Below, in pieces: positions 7,941 through 16,697 of a stretch of 41,568 nucleotides of DNA. The first letter of the stretch is position 1, and each line of letters opens with the position of its first letter. The notes beneath the pieces were generated by a model that made no database searches, was not told where the DNA came from, and saw only the letters and a program-made list of their open reading frames with translations. The translations under genes and the position numbers were made by a program. Location of the stretch: NCBI GenBank assembly GCA_022826505.1, contig JAJDUQ010000085.1:1-41568 (forward strand), given 5' to 3'. The DNA is from Gammaproteobacteria bacterium (GTDB taxonomy: Bacteria > Pseudomonadota > Gammaproteobacteria > HK1).

Positions 7941-8689
7941 TCGACGGTGGGGTGCGACGGCTTCAAGGCAAGCGCGCGCTGGTGACAGCGGCGGCACAGG
8001 GGATCGGCGAGGCGATTGCGCGTGCATTCGCCGGGGCCGGCGCGCATGTGCTTGCGACCGATGTGAATGGGGAGACGATGGCGAAGCTCGAATCCGTCGA
8101 AGGTATCGAGACCCGTCGGGTCGATGTGCTCGACGCCGCCGCAGTCGGGTCGTGCGTCGATGCGGCAGGGCCCTTCGATGTGCTGGCAAGCTGCGCGGGA
8201 TTCGTGCACCACGGCACCATCCTCGACTGCGACGAGGCGGCCTGGGATTTCTCGTTCGATCTGAACGTGAAGTCGATGTACCGCGTGGTGCGGGCGGTGC
8301 TGCCGGGCATGATCGAGCGCGACGGCGGATCCATCGTCTGCATCGCGTCGGTGGCGTCGAGCGTGAAGGGCGTGCCGGTGCGCTGCGCCTACGGTGCGTC
8401 CAAGGCAGCGGTCATCGGACTCGCCAAGTCGGTGGCGGCGGATTTCATCGGGCAGAACGTGCGGTGCAATGCCATTTGTCCCGGCACGGTGCAGTCGCCT
8501 TCGCTCGACGAGCGCATCGCCGCTCAGGGTGGGGGACCGGAGGTCCGACAGGCGTTCATCGACCGCCAGCCGATGGGCCGACTCGGCACGCCGGAGGAAA
8601 TCGCCGCGCTGGCGATCTACCTCGCCGGCGACGAGTCTGCATTCACCACGGGACAGGCGTTCGTGGCCGACGGCGGCATGACGCTTTGA
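7937..8689 (+). CDS. SDR like 2-keto-3-deoxy-L-fuconate dehydrogenase / DHRS6
   Basis: A 250-residue SDR with the variant cofactor motif TAAAQGIG (residues 17-24), AGFVHHGTILDC, IASVASSVKGVPVRC (catalytic S138) and Y152-x3-K156. These blocks match the family that includes human DHRS6/BDH2 and bacterial 2-keto-3-deoxy-L-fuconate dehydrogenase. Given the neighbours (FAH hydrolase directly downstream, then an IlvD/Edd aldonate dehydratase) oxidation of a 2-keto-3-deoxy-aldonate to the 2,4-diketo acid is more likely than 3-hydroxybutyrate oxidation. The ATG overlaps the denD stop by four bases. Confidence 0.85.
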   Translation: MIDGGVRRLQGKRALVTAAAQGIGEAIARAFAGAGAHVLATDVNGETMAKLESVEGIETRRVDVLDAAAVGSCVDAAGPFDVLASCAGFVHHGTILDCDEAAWDFSFDLNVKSMYRVVRAVLPGMIERDGGSIVCIASVASSVKGVPVRCAYGASKAAVIGLAKSVAADFIGQNVRCNAICPGTVQSPSLDERIAAQGGGPEVRQAFIDRQPMGRLGTPEEIAALAIYLAGDESAFTTGQAFVADGGMTL

Positions 8690-8753
8690 CATTCATCCCG
8701 GGTTTCGAGTACGAGCCGGAAACGCATCCGAGCATATCCAACAGAGGCATTTC

Positions 8754-9602
8754 ATGAAGCTAGTCAGATACGGCCGGCCGGGCGCCGAAAAGCCCGGTGT
8801 CGTCGATTCGAGCGGAACGATTCGCGATCTGTCCGGCCATGTCGGAGACGTCGACGGCTCGACACTCTCTCCCGCGAGCCTGACGCGCCTTGCGGCCATC
8901 GACCCGACATCCCTCCCGGAGGTGGAGGCGGGGACCCGGCTGGGGTGCCCGGTAGGCAATGTGGGCAAGTTGCTCTGCATCGGGCTCAACTACTCCGATC
9001 ACGCCGAGGAGACCGGCCAGCCCATCCCCCATGAGCCGGTCCTGTTCATGAAGGCGACCACCGCGATCTGCGGGCCGAACGACAACGTGGTGCTGCCTCG
9101 GGGTTCGGTGAAGAGCGACTGGGAGGTCGAACTCGGAATCGTCATCGGGTCGCGTGCGAGCTACGTCGAGGAGGAAGACGCTCTCGAGTACGTCGCCGGC
9201 TACTGCCTGGTCAATGACGTGTCCGAGCGCGCGTTCCAGCTCGAGGGCACCGGCCAGTGGGTCAAGGGCAAGAGCGCCGACACGTTCGCGCCAATCGGCC
9301 CCTGGGTCGTGACCAGGGACGAAGTCCCGAACCCGGGCGCCCTCGACATGTGGCTCGAAGTGGACGGACACCGCTACCAGGACGGCAACACGAACACCAT
9401 GATCTTCGACGTGAAAACGATCGTGAGCTACGTGAGCCGGCACATGACGCTGATGCCGGGGGACGTCATCCCCACCGGCACGCCGCCCGGTGTGGGCGCC
9501 GGCCAGAAGCCCCAGGTCTTCCTCGTACCCGGCAACGTCATGCGCCTCGCGATCACCGGGCTCGGCGAACAGCGCCAGGAAGTCGTGGCGTATCCGGGTT
9601 GA
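8754..9602 (+). CDS. FAH-family hydrolase, 2,4-diketo-3-deoxy-aldonate hydrolase type
   Basis: A 282-residue FAH-superfamily enzyme with an N-terminal cap (residues 1-65) and a catalytic domain opening with GKLLCIGLNYSDHAEE. Metal ligands are visible at E124 and E126 (DWEVELGIVIG) and D155 (NDVSERAFQ). The substrate loop reads IPTGTPPGVGAGQKP. This branch includes ureidoglycolate lyase-like proteins and 2,4-diketo-3-deoxy-L-fuconate hydrolase. Placed between the keto-deoxy-aldonate SDR and the aldonate dehydratase, hydrolysis of a 2,4-diketo-3-deoxy acid to pyruvate plus a hydroxy acid is the best reading. Confidence 0.87.
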   Translation: MKLVRYGRPGAEKPGVVDSSGTIRDLSGHVGDVDGSTLSPASLTRLAAIDPTSLPEVEAGTRLGCPVGNVGKLLCIGLNYSDHAEETGQPIPHEPVLFMKATTAICGPNDNVVLPRGSVKSDWEVELGIVIGSRASYVEEEDALEYVAGYCLVNDVSERAFQLEGTGQWVKGKSADTFAPIGPWVVTRDEVPNPGALDMWLEVDGHRYQDGNTNTMIFDVKTIVSYVSRHMTLMPGDVIPTGTPPGVGAGQKPQVFLVPGNVMRLAITGLGEQRQEVVAYPG

Positions 9603-9696
9603 GGAAGGCCAGAACTCACCAGCCGCGGAGCATGAACGGGTTCAGCGCCGCGATAGCGGCATTCCCGGTTCAGGCTTCCCGATTCCGAGACGAGCG

Positions 9697-11427
9697 ATGA
9701 CCATGAAGAAGAACGCCCGACGCAGCATCGAGTGGTTCGGCAAGGACGGCAAGGACGGGTTCCATCATCGAAGCTGGATGAAGAACCAGGGCCTGCCGCA
9801 CCATCTGTTCGATGGCCGTCCGGTCATCGGAATCTGCAACACGTGGTCCGAGCTCACGCCCTGCAATGCCCACTTCAGATTGCTGGCCGAGCGGGTCAAG
9901 CGAGGCGTGTACGAGAAAGGGGGGTTCCCTCTCGAATTCCCGGTGATGTCCCTCGGCGAGACGCTGATGCGACCGTCGACCATGCTCTACCGCAACCTCG
10001 TGAGCATGGACGTCGAGGAGTCCATTCGCGCCAATCCTCTCGACGGGGTAGTGCTGCTCGTCGGCTGCGACAAGACCACCCCCGCGCTGCTCATGGGGGC
10101 GGCGAGTTGCGATCTGCCGACCATCGTGGTCTCCGGCGGTCCGATGCTCAACGGACGGTTCCGCCAGGAGGAGATCGGTTCCGGCACCCATGTGTGGAAG
10201 TTCGAGGACATGGTGCGGGCCGGAGACATGTCGATGCGGGAGTTCATGGACGCGGAGGCGTGCATGTCGCGCTCGGTCGGCCACTGCATGACCATGGGGA
10301 CGGCGTCGACGATGGCGAGCATGTCCGAATCGCTCGGCATGGCGCTGCCGACCAACGCCGCCATCCCCGCCGCGGATTCCCGGCGCAACGTGCTCGCCCA
10401 CATGGCGGGCCGGCGGATCGTGGAGATGGTGGAGGAGGATCTCGCCATGTCGAAGATCCTCACCCGGGAGGCGTTCGAAAACGCGATTCGCACCAACGGC
10501 GCCATCGGCGGCTCCACCAACGCGGTGGTGCACCTGCTGGCGGTGGCGGGGCGCATCGGCGTCGATCTCTCCCTCGATGACTGGGACACGTTCGGTCAGG
10601 ACGTGCCGTGCATCGTGAACCTCATGCCATCCGGCAAGTATCTGATGGAGGATTTCTACTACGCGGGCGGACTGCCCGCCGTGCACCGGGAACTCGGGGA
10701 GGCGGGGCTCCTGCACAAGGACGCCCTGACCGCGAACGGATGCACGCTCTGGGAGAACGTCAAGGACGCGGAGTGCTGGAACCGCGACGTGATCCATTCC
10801 TTGTCGGCACCGTTCAAGGAGCAGGGCGGCATCGCGGTGCTGCGCGGCAACCTCGCGCCGCAGGGGGCCATCCTGAAGCCCTCCGCCGCCACCGAATCGC
10901 TCATGCGCCACCGGGGCAAGGCAGTGGTCTTCGAGGACATCGACGACTACAAGGCCCGCGTCGACGATCCCGATCTTCGCGTCGACGAGACCTGCGTGCT
11001 GGTGCTCAAGGGCTGCGGGCCGAAGGGGTATCCGGGCTTCCCCGAGACCGGCAACATGGGGTTGCCCGCGAAGCTGCTGAAGCAGGGCGTATCCGACATG
11101 GTGCGAATTTCGGATGCCCGCATGTCCGGCACCGCGTTCGGCACGGTGGTGTTGCACACCGCGCCGGAGGCCGCGACCGGCGGCCCCCTCGCCCTCGTTC
11201 GTGACGGCGACGAGATCGAGCTCGACGTCCCCGCGCGCAAGCTCGTGTTGCACGTATCCGAGGAAGAGCTGGAGAGACGCCGCACCGCATGGCGGGCGCC
11301 GAAGCCGCACTCGGAGCGGGGATACCTCAAGCTCTACCTCGACCACGTCATGCAGGCCGACACCGGCGCGGATCTCGACATCCTCACCGGCGGCAGCGGC
11401 GCGGAGGTACCCCGCGAGAGTCACTGA
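9697..11427 (+). CDS. IlvD/Edd-family aldonate dehydratase (L-arabinonate dehydratase-like)
   Basis: A 576-residue Fe-S dehydratase removing water from a sugar acid to give a 2-keto-3-deoxy acid. Likely cluster cysteines are C56 (WSELTPCNAH), C124 (VGCDKTTPA) and C197 (VGHCMTMGTASTM); each is three residues less than the cluster cysteines known from Rhizobium L-arabinonate dehydratase, and GGSTNAVVHLLAVAGR is also present. Dihydroxy-acid dehydratase is less likely given the sugar-acid neighbours and the WFGKDGKDGFHHRSWMKNQG opening typical of the aldonate group. The start is either of two adjacent ATGs at 9697 or 9703. It supplies the first step of the dehydratase-SDR-hydrolase series. Confidence 0.9.
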   Translation: MTMKKNARRSIEWFGKDGKDGFHHRSWMKNQGLPHHLFDGRPVIGICNTWSELTPCNAHFRLLAERVKRGVYEKGGFPLEFPVMSLGETLMRPSTMLYRNLVSMDVEESIRANPLDGVVLLVGCDKTTPALLMGAASCDLPTIVVSGGPMLNGRFRQEEIGSGTHVWKFEDMVRAGDMSMREFMDAEACMSRSVGHCMTMGTASTMASMSESLGMALPTNAAIPAADSRRNVLAHMAGRRIVEMVEEDLAMSKILTREAFENAIRTNGAIGGSTNAVVHLLAVAGRIGVDLSLDDWDTFGQDVPCIVNLMPSGKYLMEDFYYAGGLPAVHRELGEAGLLHKDALTANGCTLWENVKDAECWNRDVIHSLSAPFKEQGGIAVLRGNLAPQGAILKPSAATESLMRHRGKAVVFEDIDDYKARVDDPDLRVDETCVLVLKGCGPKGYPGFPETGNMGLPAKLLKQGVSDMVRISDARMSGTAFGTVVLHTAPEAATGGPLALVRDGDEIELDVPARKLVLHVSEEELERRRTAWRAPKPHSERGYLKLYLDHVMQADTGADLDILTGGSGAEVPRESH

Positions 11428-11683
11428 TCCGCGCTTCTCGTCAATCCGTGTCCGCAGCCGTGAATCGATGACATATTGCGGCTGGACTCTGCGCCGATGC
11501 CGCGTGTGTTGCCGGCGTCGCCTGCTGCTCATGCCTGTTGATGTCGGCCCGGGATTTCGTGGTTCACGTTTTCGGCGGCAACGGCATCGGGACCTGCCAC
11601 GCTTCGGCTCGGTGGACGGATCCCCGCCGGTTCTGCATCGCCTCCGGTCCCACCGCCGCACGCACTACTCATAAGGAGTCGCC

Positions 11684-12559
11684 ATGCTCGTCTTCAGATC
11701 GTTGTTGTTCGCCCCGGGCAACCATGTCCGGCGCGTCGAAAAGGCGCTTACCCTCGACGCGGACGTGGTGATACTCGACCTGGAAGATGCGGTCGCGGTC
11801 GCAGAGAAGGCGGCCACGCGAGAGAAGGTGGTCGCAGCGTTTCAGTCGGCGCACCCGGCACTCGGCTATGTGCGGATCAATGCCTTCGACACACCGTTCT
11901 GCTTCGACGACCTGCAGGCGGTGGTGGCCCCGGGCGTGGACGGCATCGTGCTGCCCAAGGTCGAATCTCCCGCCCAGGTCGTGGCCGTGGACTGGGCCAT
12001 CGCGGCACTCGAGCGAGCTCGCGGGCTTGCCGAGGGCAGTATCGATCTCATGCCGATCATTGAAACAGGCCGCGGTCTGGCCGCACTGCGGGATATCGCC
12101 GGTTCGGGAACGCGGACTCGGAGGCTATCGTTCGGGGCGGGCGACTACACCCTCGACGTGGGGATGCGGTGGACTCTCGAGGAGCGCGAACTCGATCACA
12201 TCCGCACCGCAATCGCCGTGGAATCGCGTGCTGCCGGGCTCGAACCGCCGGTCGACACGGTGTTCATTCACCTCGACAAGCCCGAGGCGCTGCGCCGCTC
12301 GACGGAACTGGCCCGCGACCTGGGCTTTCAGGGCAAGCTCTGCATTCACCCGAATCAGCTCGACCCGGTCAATGAGGCGTTCACCCCGACCGGCGACGAA
12401 ATCGCGAGAGCCGAACGCCACGTCGCGGCATTCGAGGAGGCCGAGACCCGCGGACTGGCATCCATTCAGGTCGACGGATACTTCATCGACTATCCGATAG
12501 TGGAAAAGGCGCGGCGCACCTTGCAGATCGCTCGAGCCATAGATAAGCGCGGCGCTTGA
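11684..12559 (+). CDS. CitE-like CoA ester lyase (HpcH/HpaI aldolase fold)
   Basis: A 291-residue beta-barrel lyase of the citrate lyase beta / malyl-CoA / citramalyl-CoA lyase family. It splits a hydroxyacyl-CoA into an acyl-CoA and glyoxylate or pyruvate (or the reverse), with Mg2+. Visible motifs: FAPGNH at the start, LDLEDAV (31-37), the substrate Arg in VRINAFDT, the metal Glu in PIIETGRGL, the metal Asp in SFGAGDYTLDVG, and CIHPNQLDPV near the end. AAGGAG sits eight bases before the ATG. It stands apart from the sugar-acid genes by 256 bases with no recognisable content. It could serve the acyl-CoA genes at 21678-26279. Confidence 0.87.
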   Translation: MLVFRSLLFAPGNHVRRVEKALTLDADVVILDLEDAVAVAEKAATREKVVAAFQSAHPALGYVRINAFDTPFCFDDLQAVVAPGVDGIVLPKVESPAQVVAVDWAIAALERARGLAEGSIDLMPIIETGRGLAALRDIAGSGTRTRRLSFGAGDYTLDVGMRWTLEERELDHIRTAIAVESRAAGLEPPVDTVFIHLDKPEALRRSTELARDLGFQGKLCIHPNQLDPVNEAFTPTGDEIARAERHVAAFEEAETRGLASIQVDGYFIDYPIVEKARRTLQIARAIDKRGA

Positions 12560-12668
12560 TTGCGCGCTTCCCAGTCAGCGCCGCGCAGGCAGGGCCGACC
12601 TTCGGCGTCGCTACCGGCCGCGCCCTCACGGCGAGTCTCGCGTTGCCGTTGGCTGCGTCATTTCGAAC

Positions 12669-13574
12669 GTGAGTGCCGGCCACGGGGCGATCGGCAAACG
12701 GCCGGCGGCGGGCGCGCTCCGGGGCATCGGCTTCATGGTGCTCGCGTGCGTGTTCTTCGGGGCGATGCACGTCGGGGTACGTCATGTCACGCAGTCGGTC
12801 CATCCGTTCGAGGCGGCGTTCTTCCGAAACCTCTTCGGGCTCGTGGTGCTCGTGCCGAGCTTCGCCTCCCATGGACTGCGCCCGCTTCGAACGCGTCGCT
12901 TCGGACTGCACCTTGCGCGGGCGGCGCTCAATGTGGTCGCGATGCTCGCGTTCTTCTACGCGCTCAGCATTACTCCGGTGGTGCTCGTGCAGGCGCTCGC
13001 GTTCACGTCGCCGCTGTTCGCCTCCGTACTCGCTGTCCTGATCCTCGGTGAGCGAATCCGCGCCCGCAGGCTCACCGCCATCGTGATCGGATTCGCCGGC
13101 ACCCTGCTCATCATCCGCCCCGGCATACAGCCATTCGAGTTCGGACCTGCCCTCGTGCTCGCATCGGCCGCGGTGTGGGGCTACGTCCTCATTCTCATCA
13201 AGTCCCTGGCGCGCACGGATTCCTCGGTCACCATCACCGCGTACATGGTTCTGCTGATGAGTCCGATGACGCTGGTCTCGGCGCTCTTCGTGTGGACATG
13301 GCCGAGCGGTCCGGAGCTTGCCCTGCTCGGCGCCATCGGCATCGCCGGCACGCTCGCCCAGATGTGCATGACCCAATCGTTGCGGCTCGCGGATACCATG
13401 GTGGTGCTGCCGTTCGATTTCACCAAGCTCGTCTGGGGCGCGTTCTTTGCGTGGCTGCTGTTCGGCGAGCTGCTCGATACCTGGACGCTCCTGGGGGCGC
13501 TGGTGATCTTCTCGGGCGGGCTCTACGTCGCATACCGCGAGCGTCAGCTCGCACGCCGAAATCGAAAGCGTTGA
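12669..13574 (+). CDS. DMT-superfamily (EamA) transporter
   Basis: A 301-residue integral membrane protein with ten predicted helices in two EamA repeats, the first starting near residue 19 (GIGFMVLACVFFGAMH) and the second near residue 157. The repeat-ending motif ILGERI (about 120-125) and its echo LLFGELLD near the C-terminus are typical. The chosen start is GTG at 12669 because the ATG at 12735 would cut into the first helix. Proteins of this kind export amino acids or metabolites; the substrate here is unknown. It lies between the lyase gene and a flavoprotein gene on the same strand. Confidence 0.85.
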   Translation: MSAGHGAIGKRPAAGALRGIGFMVLACVFFGAMHVGVRHVTQSVHPFEAAFFRNLFGLVVLVPSFASHGLRPLRTRRFGLHLARAALNVVAMLAFFYALSITPVVLVQALAFTSPLFASVLAVLILGERIRARRLTAIVIGFAGTLLIIRPGIQPFEFGPALVLASAAVWGYVLILIKSLARTDSSVTITAYMVLLMSPMTLVSALFVWTWPSGPELALLGAIGIAGTLAQMCMTQSLRLADTMVVLPFDFTKLVWGAFFAWLLFGELLDTWTLLGALVIFSGGLYVAYRERQLARRNRKR

Positions 13575-13710
13575 ATCACGGATACCACCTGCGGCGCGAC
13601 ACCGGCATGATCCCTGTCCGCTCGCGTGGCTCACCGACTCGCGAACCGCCTGCTCAGGCCGGTGAGGCGTGCGCCGGACCCTTGGCGACCCGACACCTGG
13701 AGAACATCAA

Positions 13711-15231
13711 ATGAAGGACCTCGAGAGCGACGTGGTCGTGGTGGGGGCCGGAAACGCGGCAATGTGCGCCGCTCTCTCCGCACGCGAACAGGGCGCGAAG
13801 GTGCTGATGATCGAGGCCGCACCCGAAGCCGAAAGCGGGGGGAACAGCCGCTACACGGCGGGCGCCATGCGAGTGGTGTTCAACGGAGTCGAGGATCTTG
13901 TCAAGGTGATGGACCTCTCGGCTGCGGAAATCGACAACACCGACTTCGGGCAGTACACGCGCGAGCAGTACTACGACGACATGGCGCGTGTGACCCGGTT
14001 CCGCTGCGATCCGGACATGGTCGAGACACTCGTAGAGAACAGCCTCGACACCATGGTGTGGATGCGAAGCAAGGGGGTGCGCTTCCAGCCATCGTATGGC
14101 CGCCAGGCGTTCCGGATCGACGGGCGCTTCCGATTCTGGGGCGGCCTGGCGGTGGAAACGTGGGGCGGCGGTCCCGGACTGGTGGAAAACTTCAAGAAGC
14201 GTTGCGAACGCGAAGGCATCGAGATTCTCTACGAGTCGCGCGCGGTGTCTCTCATCGAGGAGGACGGCGCAGTACGGGGCGTGGTCGTACGCGGCGCAAG
14301 CGGTCCGTTCCGAGTGCGCGCACACGCTGTCGTGCTCGCGTGCGGCGGCTTCGAATCGAACGCGGAATGGCGCACCCGGTACCTGGGCCCGGGCTGGGAT
14401 CTGGCGCGGGTCCGAGGAACCCGATTCAACGCGGGCGATGGAATTCGCATGGCGCTCGAAGCCGGGGCGATGTCGTACGGGAACTGGTCGGGATGCCACT
14501 CGGTGGGCTGGGATCGAAACGCCCCGGCGTTCGGCGATCTTTCCGTCGGCGACAACTTCCAGAAGCACAGCTACCCGTTCGGAATCATGGTGAACGCGCA
14601 GGGAGAACGGTTCGTCGACGAGGGGGCGGATTTCCGAAACTACACCTACGCGGAATACGGCCGAAGGGTACTCGAGCAGCCGGGGCAGTTCGCGTGGCAG
14701 GTGTTCGACGCGAAGGCGACGCACCTGCTGAGGGACGAGTATCGGATCCGCGAGGTCACGAAGGCGACCGCCGATACGCTGGAGGAGCTTGCAGAGAAGC
14801 TCGAGGATGTCGATCCGGCCGGTTTTCTGCGCACGGTCAAGGCGTACAACGCCGCGGTGCGTGCCGATATCGCGTTCGATCCGACGGTCAAGGACGGGCG
14901 GCGCACCGAAGGGCTCGCGATTCCGAAGTCCAACTGGGCACAGACGCTCGATACACCACCGTTCGAAGCGTACGCGACGACGTGCGGCATCACCTTCACG
15001 TTCGGCGGGCTCAGGATCGACACCGACGGGCGCGTCCTCGATACCGCAGAGCAGCCGATTCCCGGGCTGTACGGGGCGGGAGAGCTTGTCGGCGGGCTGT
15101 TCTACTTCAACTACCCCGGAGGCACGGGGCTGATGTCGGGTGCAGTATTCGGACGAATCGCCGGCAGATTCTCCGGGGCACATGCGGTGGGCGTACGGGA
15201 CGCGGAATCGCCGGATCCCCCCGGCGCCTAG
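13711..15231 (+). CDS. FAD-dependent dehydrogenase of the TcuA/fumarate reductase family
   Basis: A 506-residue flavoprotein. The N-terminal FAD-binding motif VVVVGAGNAAMCAALSARE leads into GGNSRYTAGAMR, and the C-terminal FAD segment is GLYGAGELVGGLFYFNYPGG. The GGNSRYTAG form and overall layout match the tricarballylate dehydrogenase TcuA group, which oxidises tricarboxylates such as tricarballylate; 3-ketosteroid dehydrogenase-like members are an alternative. GGAG lies eight bases before the ATG. TcuA normally passes electrons to TcuB, an iron-sulfur/heme membrane protein, which is absent. Overlapping open frames on both strands here are GC-driven shadows. Confidence 0.78.
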   Translation: MKDLESDVVVVGAGNAAMCAALSAREQGAKVLMIEAAPEAESGGNSRYTAGAMRVVFNGVEDLVKVMDLSAAEIDNTDFGQYTREQYYDDMARVTRFRCDPDMVETLVENSLDTMVWMRSKGVRFQPSYGRQAFRIDGRFRFWGGLAVETWGGGPGLVENFKKRCEREGIEILYESRAVSLIEEDGAVRGVVVRGASGPFRVRAHAVVLACGGFESNAEWRTRYLGPGWDLARVRGTRFNAGDGIRMALEAGAMSYGNWSGCHSVGWDRNAPAFGDLSVGDNFQKHSYPFGIMVNAQGERFVDEGADFRNYTYAEYGRRVLEQPGQFAWQVFDAKATHLLRDEYRIREVTKATADTLEELAEKLEDVDPAGFLRTVKAYNAAVRADIAFDPTVKDGRRTEGLAIPKSNWAQTLDTPPFEAYATTCGITFTFGGLRIDTDGRVLDTAEQPIPGLYGAGELVGGLFYFNYPGGTGLMSGAVFGRIAGRFSGAHAVGVRDAESPDPPGA

Positions 15232-15287
15232 CCGCACCCGACGACGACCCTCCCGGCATCGGCATTCAAGCTCCGAGCCCGTTCTCG

Positions 15288-16649
15288 ATGCGCAACCCCG
15301 CCACGAACCGCGGGCACACGTTGCGCACACACCTGCGCGAGACCATGCGTCTCGCCGTTCCCGTCATGCTCGCCCGTCTCGGGGTGCTGACGATCATCAC
15401 CATGGACACCGCGATGAGCGGCCATGCCTCGGGGGAGGACCTCGCCTGGTACGGGATCGCCATCGCACCGCAGATCCCGTTGCTGCTCGTGGGAATCGGA
15501 CTGTTGATGGGCACCATCGTGATGGTGGCTCAGGCGGTGGGGGCCGGACGATCGGATCAGTGCGGGGCGATCTGGCGCACCGCCCTTGTACACGCGGCCG
15601 TCGTGGGTGCGGTGATGGCGACCGCATGTGCGTTCGGTGAGTGGTTCCTGCTCGCGATGGGACAGCCCGAGGACATCGCGGCCGGGGGCGGCCGGGTGCT
15701 GGCGGCACTCGGCTACGGACTCCCCGGGGTACTGCTCTACGTGGCGACGAGCTTCTTCCTCGAAGGCATCGGCCGACCGGTCCCGGGGATGGTGATCATC
15801 ATCGTGGCGAACGTTGTGAACGTGGGCTTGAACTGGCTGCTGATCTTCGGCCACTGGGGATTTCCTGCCCTTGGCGCGGAGGGCGCCGCACTCGCGTCGA
15901 GCATCGTGCGCTGGTGCATGTTCGCCGCCGCGGCCCTGTACGTGCTCCGATTCGTCAACCGGCGTCGATTCGGCATCGGTGCGGCGGCCGACCCGTCCCA
16001 GCGGCTCGGCCCGAGGATGCGGCGCATCGGACTGCCGATGGGCATTGCGCACGGTCTGGAAGCAAGCGCTTTCGCGGTGATGACGCTGTTCGCCGGCCTG
16101 CTCGGCGCGGCCGAGGTCGGCGGCTATTCCATTGCGACGAATCTGCTCGCGCTCGTGTTCATGGGCGCCATCGGACTCTCGACCGCGGCCAGCGTGCGAG
16201 TGGGAAACGCGGTGGGCCGAGGTGATCCCTCGGGCGTACGCTGGTCCGGATGCGTGGCGGGCGGCGTGGCGGCGCTCTATCTGGCCGTGGCCGCGGTGGT
16301 GTTCGGCCTCGTGCCGGATTGGCTCGCGACGTTGTACACGGCCGATACGGCGGTGCTCGCGATTGCCGGATCGACCATCGTCATCGGCGCCTTCGTAGCG
16401 GTCCCGGACGGGATGCATGCCGTGCTCATGGGTGCGCTTCGGGGCGCCTCCGACGTCTGGCCCGCGACCGCTCTCTACGTCTTCTCGTTCTGGGTCGTCA
16501 TGGTGCCGCTCGGCTACTGGCTGGCGGTGCTGCAGGGTCGGGGCGCGGCGGGCCTGATGGTCGCCGTCGTGATCGGCGCGACGATCGCCGCCCTGCTTCT
16601 GGGCTGGCGATTCTGGCTGGTGTCGGGCCGCGCAGTCCGGCGGGCGTAA
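15288..16649 (+). CDS. MATE-family efflux transporter
   Basis: A 453-residue membrane protein with twelve predicted helices in two six-helix halves. The start region RLAVPVMLARLGVLTIITMDTAMSG, the mid-loop EGIGRPVPGMVIIIVANVVNVGLNW and the second-half LSTAASVRVGNAVGRGD are typical of NorM-type MATE exporters, which use Na+ or H+ gradients to expel cationic drugs and metabolites. The ATG at 15288 fits, 56 bases after the flavoprotein stop; the much longer open frame upstream runs through the flavoprotein gene and is not coding. Confidence 0.88.
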   Translation: MRNPATNRGHTLRTHLRETMRLAVPVMLARLGVLTIITMDTAMSGHASGEDLAWYGIAIAPQIPLLLVGIGLLMGTIVMVAQAVGAGRSDQCGAIWRTALVHAAVVGAVMATACAFGEWFLLAMGQPEDIAAGGGRVLAALGYGLPGVLLYVATSFFLEGIGRPVPGMVIIIVANVVNVGLNWLLIFGHWGFPALGAEGAALASSIVRWCMFAAAALYVLRFVNRRRFGIGAAADPSQRLGPRMRRIGLPMGIAHGLEASAFAVMTLFAGLLGAAEVGGYSIATNLLALVFMGAIGLSTAASVRVGNAVGRGDPSGVRWSGCVAGGVAALYLAVAAVVFGLVPDWLATLYTADTAVLAIAGSTIVIGAFVAVPDGMHAVLMGALRGASDVWPATALYVFSFWVVMVPLGYWLAVLQGRGAAGLMVAVVIGATIAALLLGWRFWLVSGRAVRRA

Positions 16650-16697
16650 GCCGGAGGGTGGCGTCGCAGGGGAGGTGCAGCGACCCGCGTTCGAGGA

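Noticed and set aside
9670-11661. 663-codon minus-strand frame opposite the IlvD/Edd gene
   Set aside because: Antisense shadow; composition rich in Arg, His and Val with no recognisable domain.
13626-15287. A very long plus-strand open frame (over 1000 codons) running into the MATE gene
   Set aside because: Its first 554 codons overlap the flavoprotein gene in another frame, are Arg/Gly-rich and have no domain; only the part from 15288 is a real gene.
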